DNA of 64,000 nucleotides from Patiria miniata (Eukaryota > Echinodermata > Asteroidea > Valvatida > Asterinidae). Positions 11,501-23,500 of this stretch are shown here, one piece after another; positions within the stretch are counted from its first letter, which is position 1, and every line of letters begins with the position of its first letter. The notes below the pieces were generated by a model, which ran no database searches, was not told the origin of the DNA, and worked only from the letters and a program-made list of their open reading frames with translations. The position numbers and the translations under genes were made by a program. The stretch is taken from the NCBI RefSeq assembly GCF_015706575.1, contig NW_024037076.1:16000898-16064897 (forward strand), read 5' to 3'.

Positions 11501-14500
11501 AAGTACATCAAAAATGTAACCCGAGTAACCGTGGAATTGCCCATTATCAATTACATGATATACAAATGGACGTGGAACGCGCAAAATCTGAGACAAGCAA
11601 AACTTAACGTACAAAATTCCATAGGGTTGTCTTAGGGGCGTGGCTAACTCGCAAACGGTGATAGGTCAATTCACCAGTCCACTCACAAGTACCAGGAGAT
11701 GAACAATAACAAAGGAATGCCTGGTTTACTGTTCATTTGAAAAGCTTGTGAGGACAGGATTGAACTATAAAATTATGACTCACTGGTAGTGTTGCGCATT
11801 CCTACGTGAGGATTGTGAACGTTCAACCAATGAAACGGTAAGAGGCACTGGATTTTTAGGAGTCCACATTTTATTGTGGCACTGGAAAAGTGTTTAAGAC
11901 CAGCTAGCCATGTCTTTATCATCCGTTTAAGACCGGCCACGTGACGGGCTCTCGACCAATAGGAATAGCTAAACTGTCTGAGGTATTTATGAATAATGCT
12001 TTCTTCATTCTTTTTCATGCACAAGAATTACAGAAGAAATCTGCATTTTTTTTGAAAACCCAAACACATACTACACTTACTTCACACTCTATTTAGTCTT
12101 CAAAGAACTTTGCTTCCATCTTGTGAAATTTAAAAACAAAATCTTTTTTAAAAACCTAGAAAGACTCCTTGCCTCATATTGTCTGTCCCTGTTTCGTCCT
12201 TCTCCCTTCTCCTTATCCAAATCCTCTTTGACTGCCTGTACATCAAATATCATGGGCAAAGGTTTATTCATAAGAGGGGTGTGATTGGGGAAAATGAAAA
12301 TTCCACAAAATAATCAGCAGGTTTGAGAGTCACCAAGGGCCCCACATAAATGTAATGTCTATGGTATATGTTTGCATTGACCTAAGGGCACCCCTTTACA
12401 ATTCCCATTTCTTTTGTTATGTATAAACGTTTTAGAGGTATTCACACCTTCTAAATTTTCAAAAGGGATTCTTTAAAAATCCTGCAATCAGTTAAAATCC
12501 TGACCAAAAAAATCTTAAAATCAGGAAAACTCCTGAAAATCTCATCCCTGTAACAATCTGCAGAAAATATATTATAGTTTGGTTTCAAACGTTTATATTT
12601 GGACATACAATTATGACCAAACACTCCCGACTGTTTTACATGTCAGGCAAGGAAGCCTTCATGAATGTGATTGCAGCACAAACATTAAGACTGCAGTGTT
12701 TTTTTTAAAACTTGAACTTTGCAGAGAATAATAACCAGAGATTTTTCTCAGCTTAGAAATCATTAGCCAAGAATGAAAAAAACAGACTACCGGCCATAAT
12801 ATCTTGTGATGTATAACTGCAAGTGACTGGTCATTCACAAATTATTGCTTGAAACATAATTTGCTTTGCTGTATATAAATCTAAGTAAGATTTGAGGCTT
12901 TGCATGGTGGAGATACTAAATAATGAAAGGTTTGCGGAAACACCATGTGCGAATAATTTCTCAACTAAGAGAATGGTTCTGAAAAGAACCAGAGGTATAA
13001 ACTCGACGTTCCGGTCAGTATGCTCTGACCGTCTTCAGGAGAATGCCTAAACGTCAAGATCTCCAGGAATCCGGATGGCACCCTGGGACATAACGTCTAC
13101 AGGAAACCAACCCACACCGACCGCTATCTCCACCAGCGGTCGTTTCATCACCCCAGCATCAAGTCATCGGTCAACCGCACCCTAGTACAGAGAGCCTTTG
13201 AGGTCTGCGACCAAGACAACCTCAAGCGTGAACTCAAGCACATCCAGGCATCACTACAACGGAACGGCTACAAACCCAACCGCATCAAGATCAGCAAACC
13301 TGACCAACGGGTCTCCTATACATGTACCTAAGGTCCTTCCACTGTATCTCCCTCAGTCACTCTTCCTTACATAGGTCCAGCTTCTCATCATCTGCAACGC
13401 ATCCTCCGACAAGCCGGCGTCAAGGTGTACCACTCATCTGGCAACAAGCTCCAAGGCAGCCTCCACACTCACAAGGACAAGCAGGACTCCTCATCCAAGC
13501 CGGGAGTCTACCACATTCCATGTGAATGCGGCAAAGTCTACATCGGCGAAACCAGTCGGAACCTTCCTATTAGGCTCAAGGAACACAGAGCACATGGACG
13601 GCGAGGGGATTTTGACAAATCGGCCATTGTCAAACATTCCCACATCAACGACCACAAAGTTGATTGGGATGCGGCCGAACTCATTGCACCGATTCAGCCC
13701 TGGCATCCAAGACGCATACGGGAAGCCATCGAGATCCGCAAGCACAACACAGTTCCGCAAGACATCGGGTTTCACCTCAACGACATCTGGCTCCCACTCC
13801 TCCAGACTGATGGGTCTCCTATACCCTACATGTAGGTCCTCAGCTACCACCTTAGACTGATGGGTCTCCTATACCCTAGGTCCTCCCTCTACTGACACTG
13901 CAACCCTACTGTTCCACTTCAGTGGGCACCAAGCTTGCTCTAGGATCCCGTCTACTTGGCATCCTCACAAGATGCAACTTCACACTTCATTGATTTCGCC
14001 TTTTGCTACTGAAGTATTCACTTTCTTAGAGTTTAGGCATTCTCCTAAAGACGGTCAGAGCATACTGACCGGAACGTCGAGTTTATACCTCTGGTTCTTT
14101 TCAGAACCATTCTCTTAGTTAAAAAATTATTCGCACGTGGTGTTTCCGCAAACCTTTCATTATTTATATAAATCTACTTAGAAAATGTACAAAACTCAAC
14201 CTAGGCAACAATCAGAATTTGAATCACAGATCTGTGTATGTATTGGCCTCCCAAGATGGCTGCCTAGTGACTTCAGCCTTCAATCTTGATACACTATGCT
14301 GTCTAGTCTCAGTGTTTATCCACCACCTTTCTGACCTGCAGTTGAGCGTTCCTATTCTCCAGTGTTCTCTGCAGTTGTTGGACCTCTAGCTGTAGTGGAT
14401 CTAGCTTCTCATCCACAGCGTACTGTTTCTCTGCCTCCAGTTGAGCGATCATGGCTTCCTTCATCTTCACAGCGGCATTCAGATCATCAATCTCCCTGCA

Positions 14501-17500
14501 GAAGCAAATTGTTTTCTATTCTTCAGACTATGTGCATTCACAAGACTATCAACAGAGGCAAGTTCGCGCAATAGTGACCAATTGTTAACCCCATAGTTTG
14601 ACTAAAGTTAGCCCGAACTCTGTCTAGTCGACGATGGTTGGTTATGCTAGTCGACTATTTGGAACCAGCCTACCGCGGCCGGTCGCGCACCGATTTAAAG
14701 CTGGTTATCAATAGCAATTTCCATAGCAAAGTGCAGAGGGGACCAACTATCAACAAAAATGGCGGAAAACGAAACTGTGAGCGCTAACTTTCATTTTCAT
14801 TGCACAGTTTGTCCATGTTAGTTTACGCATGGTTTACGATTGTGTCACTTTTGTCACCTTTGTACAATAAGATTGGCGATTATGTAAGATGTCCTAAACT
14901 ATAAACAAGCACTATTATTGTGTAAATAAAAAGAAACAATAAGTGTTGGATAATTGTGGGACCACCATTTTCTGACGGTCGTTGACATGACAATAGTTCG
15001 ACAAGAGTCGTTCGCACTTCAACTTCAGTGCGCATGCGCTAGGTACGTTAACCACTTGTCCTTGCTCGAACTTGCCCTAAGATTGGCCAACAAACACATT
15101 CACTTCACACCCCTCAATAGACTTCATGCATGTCCCTCCCATGAGAGCTCCATGACAGGGACACATTGCATGCAGCAATAGTTTGAGCACTTGCTTTTCA
15201 CCTGAATACACAATGGGCTCCGTGCACAAGTAACCCCTCAATGGTAAGAAAGGAAGAGTTGGGCGCAGCCAACTGAAGTCACATTCCAACGCACTGCCAA
15301 TGACCCCTAAAGCTCGCACGAAGACGCTATGCTTTATCATTTAAATCATCATACACAAACAAAACACACTATACTCATTAATTTGGGATTGTGCGAGCTG
15401 CAGCAACCAGTACTTTAATTAGCCTACACTTGTTTCTTCAACTTCTCCAATACACATCATTATTACTGATAACTTTACACAATATACATCGAGATATATA
15501 TCAACATATCAAACAGTGAATTCGACCCATTGCTTTTGGTGATCGCCAGATACGAAAAACCACAAACCTTTTTGAAAAAGTGGAAACGTATGCACTGACC
15601 TATGCTGACCACCGCTCTCGGGCTAGCTAAGCAATGATAATGGGAGGTTCTTAAAACAACTTATTTTAAGGTTGAATGACTTTAGCCATTACAATAGCAT
15701 ATAATTAAATAAATAACGTGTGTTGCGTTGCTGCTAGCAAACGTGAAGTGACGCGTTTCTCCGCTAGCATCACATACCACTACCTATTCAAAATCCCATA
15801 CCAAAGGACTTGTGACAAATTGTTCTTTACTTGTGAGGACATGTTAGGAGCTGTGAGGACTTCCGAAAACGTATCAGGACTTGTGAGGATTTATGATGAT
15901 TTGTGATTGACTTGTGAGGACTGATTAGGATGTATGAGGACTTGTGAGGACTTGTGAAGACTTGTGAGGACTTGTGAGGACATGTGAGGACTTGTGAAGA
16001 CTTGTTAGGACTTGTGAGGACTTGTGATTGGGATATGTGGACTTACATGTATGAGGACTTGTAATTGGCTTGTGGGGATTTGTGAGCATTTGTGAGGACT
16101 GAGGACTAGGGAGGACATTTGAGTACTTTTAATAGTCTTTTGACGACTTGTGATTGACTATTGAGGACTTGTAAGGACTTGTGAGAACTTCTTTGGAATT
16201 GTGTGGACTTGGCAACTCTGACAATTAGACACACATACCTGTCTTTTTCCTGCATGGCCTGTTGATGAGCTACCTGCATGTCTCTGGTATCTTGACCCTT
16301 GTCTTCTTGAGCTGGTTGCTTCTTGGTCTCAGACAGACGCTTCTGAAGGATCTCATTGGCTCGCTTCACTGACTCACATTCCTGCAAACCACCGTCAAAA
16401 ATACAGTGACCAGGGTCTGATTTCTCAAAGCATTAATGGTATCTTAACCTACAAGGGAATGGAGTTCTACTTTTATGTTTTTTTGATTAAAGGGTCAGTG
16501 AGATGAATTTTTCTTAGGAACACAATTTTAGTGCAATTCGGGCGTTTCACAATGCAGTGCGCCACCAAGAGTTTGCCATGGAGAGTCTATTTTTCAAGTT
16601 TATGGTCGACAAAACATGGCCCATTTGAATGCCTGTCAGTTGACAACTTGAGCTAATTTGTTATAAATTGGGGCATAGCGTTCTGCCGCCTTATAAAACA
16701 CATCACATAGATAAAAAGCAAAGAAAAGACCAAAAAGATACTCGAATCATACGCTTACGAAACTACTGACTGGAAAAACAAACAATTTCAAATGTCCCGT
16801 GCTTCGAATTTGTCGACCATCTCCCACAATGCACTGGGGAAAATGAACTCTCCTTGGCAAACTCTTGGTGGCACACTGCATTGTGAAACACCCAAACTAT
16901 TTCTACTCCTCTTAAATGTATTAAACTGTTCGACATTCTGTTTTGGTCAATTTTATTATTAAAAAGTGCACTTCTTTAAACATTAAAAATTGTCATTTCA
17001 GGAAGACACTGTTCAGTTTAGGGGTTTTGTGTTCAAATTAAGAACCTAAAAAAATCTGCTCATTTAAAACATTTGTGAGAAAAGTTTGCTCATTGGCTTA
17101 TTGCTATGTACCGACACACCAAAGAAAACAAAATTCACTGTGTGACAGCTAAATATCCAAAATTCTGGTAACTTTTGGGCTGAAATAGCTGTAACATTGA
17201 GGTTTCTGCCTGAAATGGCATCACACTTTTGCTCATGGATATGGAAATTCGCATTAGCATGAAAAACAAAAAGGCACCAAAATACCTTTGAAAAAGGCAA
17301 AACCAAAATTGTTTGGGTTTTGGTTAAAGCTATAGTCCATCATTTGCAGCCATCCGAAAAAGTAACTGGCGTATTATTGTTGAAAAACATACTTGGTTGA
17401 AAGATAGTAAGTGGATTAAACTCCCTGTGAAATTAATCTTTCTGGCAAGCTATCATTTTGAAATAATCAACGAAAGAAGGCCTTTCCAACGGTGCGTCTT

Positions 17501-20500
17501 AAGACGCACCTTAGGAAAATTTAAATTAGTAGTTCGTTTTGTTATTCGGCGCAGCGCGCGCAAGCATTGGCACGACGCACACGCGCGCGTGGTTGCTATA
17601 ATTCGTCGGATCAGTGCGCGACATCGCGTATACATGTAGCTGCAATTCAAAACAATTCAAAACATGATTCAGCAACTTTTGATTTGAAATTGAGATCCTA
17701 GAATGCTGTTTTTCTCGGAATATACAGCTAAAGCTGAGCTGAAACTTCATCAGGTTAGTTGTTCAGTATCCGTCATTAGATTTTGAACACTTTTGTTGCT
17801 AACGAACAAAATGATGGACTATATCTTTAAAGGTAAGAGCCTCCACGAGCTCCACCTGAGCTTTGCTTTTAGCATTTCTGTTCGGCAGTTCTTTGAATCC
17901 TGTATTGTACAAACAAGTTTTCTCCTCCAATACAAACAATCAAGCAATCTTCTTATAAAACTCTTCTGCACGCTGATTAGCTACACAATAAAATTAGATA
18001 ATCCGGATGTACGCACGACATCATAATTCCACACAGGTCGGCTGTGATTGATTCACGCGTGTCGGGAACACATTCCGTCGCGGAGCAGATGTTGACATTT
18101 TTCTACTTATCGTCTTCATACATGTGAAGTTGCAGTTGCACTCAGGTCGCAAAAAAACGATGAGTGAATTGTTCCTGATGATCTTAGCTCAGGCGCAGCT
18201 TAATCCTGCAAAGTCAGTCGCCCACTGTTCACATGGACCCGAGGGTGTCTTTAACCCCTTTCTTACCATGGGCGACTTTCGTCGACAAGAAGTACCCCCC
18301 TGCTGATTCCCATAGGCGACTTTAGTCGACCAGGAAACAAACACCCTTAACACAGATTTATTCACTGCTTTTCAGAAAGGCGGCGTGTTGATATGTTTGG
18401 CTGCCCATACATCAACCATATACCAGCTGAAAGAGTGTTTTCGGAATGTTCTAATGGTGTAGATTATTCACAGTGTTACCATTACAAAAAAATTGAGAAA
18501 AGTGCTTCAGAAGTATCCACACACAATTTGAGGTATGGAGTGCCATTTGGTCATGTGGTGAAATGGCTCGCAGTTTGATAAATGGGACCAGACAAACAAA
18601 AAGGCATAACTTTCTTATATTTGCACATGTGGACTTCATTTTTACATCACATAAAAGAGTAAGGTTCAAGGAACAAATGTTCCACACAACACCTATGATT
18701 TTAATCACTCCTTGGCAGTGAAAATCTGGGTTGAAAAAAGTGAGTTTTGGACTCGTGCCCATTTTGTTCACGCTCTAGTGATTTCCGCATGACTGAGCAA
18801 ACAATTTGGTCCTGGGGAGAGCCAAGTCAATAAACAATGTGGTAATGAAAGGGTTAAGCGCCATGGGTGCATTGTACGGCTGCTATGCATTTGTGTCATT
18901 CTGAACTCTCTCTTTATAACCACACGAGGGAGGTGTGCTTTTCCATACCTGTTGCGATTGTTGCAACGCTAGCTCCAGCCGTTCCCTCTGATGCGTCAGT
19001 GCCTGGTTGTTCTCTTGCCTCAGCCTGTCTGTCAGTCCCTCCTTTTCGTGGGCGAGACTCTCCACTGCATTCCTGTCAACAAAATCACAAGAGTTTATCT
19101 GAAATACAAGAGATTGGAACTTGATATGGGTCATTCTATAAATGTTATACCTGCGTACAGTTTACCTATCATAAAAGTCTCGTAGAGGGCGCTCAACAAC
19201 CATGTAGTGCGGATGTTGTTTGGGAAAAAATATTTAGCAGCCAGGTCGTAGGATAGGACTAATAATTCAATGACATGTGATCAACGACCCACCAATCAGA
19301 TGACGGGGATATATTTAGGCGTTGTATAAAACAATATATTGCACTCACTACCGATATTGCACTTGTGAAATATTATAGCTTGAGCACTATATTCTTGTAT
19401 CTCCCTCAAAGCCATCTGATATTATGTAAGTACTAGCACAATTGGTAATTGGGGGAAAGGAAAATAACAATGTTTACTTACGATGCTTTGATAAGAAGCT
19501 GTTGTTTTTCCATCAGGTCTTTCTTTAAACTTTCAATCTCCACTTTCAGCTCAATATTCTGAAAAAAAAAAATTGTGAAACATAACCATATGGTAAAGTG
19601 AAGAAATTGTCAGAACACATTGACAAATTTTGCTGTCATGATATAAAAACTTGGGTTTTTTCCCCAATAAATTTGAGTTAGTCTGAATTATGAAAGAGCC
19701 TTGAGCATATTGGTGTGAAGGTAACTGTCTTACCGTCTTGGTGTCGTCATCAAAGTTCTGCTCAATTCTCTCCTCCATGAAGTAGATTCTCAACTTGAGA
19801 CTGAAATTCTCCTTCTTCAGCTCCGAGATTTGCTGAAAATGATGTTTAAAGAAAATTACACGTCTCAAGAAGTAATATAAAAGGTAAGTGTTCTTTCAGC
19901 AAAACGAAAACAAATCACATAGGGATGTGTGTGAATTGTTTTTGTTTTGCTGAAAGAACGTACATCATTTTTTGTGATCCGTGGACAGAACTTTAAACAT
20001 GTTAAAACGGTGGTTGCGTTTAAAATTCCGTAACTTGAAAAGTACATGATTTCAATGATTCTTGTACCAAAAGAAAGTTTTTGAATTTGGCTTTCATATC
20101 CTAGATTTTGAAAGTGTTACATGCAGAACTTCACTAAGACAATGGTCCTGACATTTGGATTTCGGTTTTTTTTCACTCACCTTGTATGTGTACTGCATTC
20201 ACAGTACAGTACCGGGTTGAAGAATGCTACGTGTACATATTAGGGTTTTACTGATTTGGATTTGTATCCTTCAATGCACATAATGTGGAGGATATTGGCA
20301 TATCTGGCTGACTAGCAAACCAACTCCACTTCAATGACAAAATAGGTAATGATGCCTAACCTAAATCTATCTGGTCTGATCCGGTATAATCTTGTCAACA
20401 CCTTTGCTCATGGTGTGTGTTACTCTGCCTGGATCCAGTCAGAACCAGTTAGATCTGGTCCAAACCAGTCTGGTCTGGTAGCTTACCTGCTCATAATCCT

Positions 20501-23500
20501 TCATGGTGTGCGCTCTGATAGGAGACATTCTGCCACTGCTGATTTTTTGGATGGCTGAAATATCAAAAGTTATACAGTCACAAATTTTAACTTTGCTTGA
20601 TAGATACATGTAAATATCTTAATTTTCCTCCAAATTTGCATTGCCAAAAAGGAAGACAGAAATGGACAATAATCATGATAATGATTGGAAATTTACCAAT
20701 ACCATATTATTTGTGAGGCGTTCTGTCAAAATGAGACAGAACTGGACACAGGCCTTAGTGGAGAAAAATGAAAAAAAAAAAAAAATGGGGTAATTTTGTT
20801 TCAATCAGATTGATCGATACTTGTAATCTTTAATATATCTACTACACATGCTTTAACCCTTACCGCCCTAAATGCTTCAAAATCCTCTTTGCCAAAGTGG
20901 AGTAATTTGGAGGATTGAGGTTACATGGCAAAAGTGCGTTACTGATTTCGTAGGATGCACTTTGTCAAGGTCTTGGGCCGGACCTTGTGTTGTTTGTGTT
21001 CAGCCATGCATAAACATAGGCCTGGATTATGCTTGAAATCCTCCGTACTGTTCCAGGATGCACTGGCCAAGCCTCAACATACTGACAGTCACTGCCGCTG
21101 GATTCAGGCAGTGGTCACCCCTCCACAGACCATATTCAAGAAATAATGGAGGAATTTGCAGGATTGAGGCTATATGCTATTTTTCCATGAGGCCAATTGG
21201 AGGAATTTGATTTTCTTTCCTAATACCTGCAAACCCTCATTTCGACTTCTGTCCTGTTCAGTCTCCTATTGCCAATGGGCATTCTAATTTCATTTTTGTC
21301 CTTGAAGCAGTTATTTGTTTGTGATTTTAGCCTGTGTACTGTACCTGGCATGTTTCCATCAGGGAAGTGATCACTGAAATTCGCCGCAGTAATGTCTGGT
21401 CCAGTGGTCACATCTGGCAGGCCTGCCATGTTGGCACTGTTGAAAAGAACACAAACAATAGGTCAGTTCCAATGGTTAAACATGTTCAGTAGACAGTGTA
21501 TGGTAAAGTGTGTATCTACCCATCCATAGGGGGCCTACCGTTGAAGCACGGACAGAAAGATACGCGCTGTGGAACATCAAATAAAAACAGTTAAGCCTGG
21601 TAGGCCAACCATGTCTGCCACGAGAAATTAACTACATGTAACAGATAAGAGGAATACATGTACATGTACATGTAGGTACACTGAGTGCTACATGTACATA
21701 TAGTGTTGTAAATTTGTGACCCGCTCTGCAAAACGAGTTGGATGTTGCATACATTGTAATTTAAATTCAAGCTTTCGCCATTTTGAAATGGAAACAATCA
21801 AATTTCTATACAAATTTGGATTATTTCTTGCTTTTGTTATATTTTGGTTGTTTTACAAAATGTTTTATACATATAGTTTTAGTTTAACCCAAACTCCCTT
21901 GCATGATTTACTAGGAACCATACCCATCCTAGCAAATTCCAACACCATATGGGAAACTGTGCACACACATTTCTGACTTTGATTCTGGAGGTGTGCCAAC
22001 CCAATGTAAAAGACGGTCAGTTTAGGGGTACTGTACCCATCCAGACAGATTCCAACAATACATGCTGTTGGGGATTGATGGGTGGAGTTCTATTAAGGTT
22101 AAATGTCTTACAAAGTAATGTAACTACTGTTTGAATAAGACTGACAAAATTAGGGTTTTTGGTGCTTTTCTTGGTTTGTTGCAGTATACAGTACATGTAT
22201 GTATTTGTTATTTTCCAAACCCTTTTTTCCCCATTGAGACCTTTCTGGCTTGGTGGAAAAATTGACAGAATGAAACAAGCCCAACAGTGCAACCAAATGT
22301 CCCAGAGAGGTCCATGATATACTGTACATACCAGGTCCAAATGAATGCTTATTTCACTCTTATTTCATTATTCCTAACTCCCCAACCTCTTTTAAAAGGA
22401 ACTGGACCAAGTCCATCAAAATCCATCAATCACTGTGCTTCCAATACAAACCTGTACATGACCTAATGGAATCCACCACTGACGCACTGGTTGACATTCA
22501 TGGACTTGCTACACATGGCTTTTAACACATTAGCAGTACAGGAAGCTAGGCAAAATCAATCGGATACCCCTAGCACTGCTTCAGGCCATGCCCAAGTCCA
22601 TCATAGTACTCCATCAATATTTGGTCACGCCAGGCCTTCTAGACCAAGTCCCTCAAAATCCACCAAAATGGGGGGATGGATTTTTTTATGGAGTTGGGGT
22701 GGTTAGGATTGTAGTTAACTTAAAACGACAGTTTTGCCACAACAGACTCACTTTTGCAAAGCAGGTCACATTAACATTGATGAAATGAACAATCAAGCGC
22801 TAGTACATGTATGAGGAAGTTATTAAAACAATTCACAAGTTCCTGTACTAGGCTATGTGCTTAGGGTTTTGTCAAGGGTGGTAAATTGTCCTCCTCTTTA
22901 CTACACGTACCTCCCGCCTTAACCCTAACCCTACGCCCTCTTTGCTAGGAACCATCCTCAATCCTCCAAAATTTTGCAGTTATCATGCTTTATGTTCAAA
23001 TGAAGGATACCCACTGCCTTTATCCTTCAAAATCCCCCAAACAGCTCTGCCTCTCAAAATGCAGCCTCAATCCTCCAAAAGTGTTTCTTCAAACACCATT
23101 AATCCTCAATCCTCTAAAATCAACTGATACTGAATGTCCATGAGCCCTCAATGGTCCACAATCCTCCAAAATTGCCTGTTGCATTCAGCTTCAATCGTCT
23201 AAAATCCTTTGGAGGACTTTAGGAAAATTGGGGAAGATAAGGTTAAATAAGGTTCATAACAAGTAATGGAAGGATACTACCGTACATGTACATGTCAAAA
23301 ACAAAATGTCCTACTTTTGATCCTCAATAACTCTGTTGTTTACCAATGGAAATAAACGAGGCATGACAACTGCTTTTTTAAAAACTCACTTTCAGAATCT
23401 GCCACTTTCGACTTGGCGTCCTCCAATGTTGATACAGTGCTGGAGACTGTGGCGGAAGGGGCGTGCTGCAGCCGAAAGTTTCTGAAGGAATGCAGGATCA

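Noticed and set aside
15804-16214. CRISPR-like array
   Set aside because: Ten-base direct repeats without spacers in an animal intron; it is a minisatellite.
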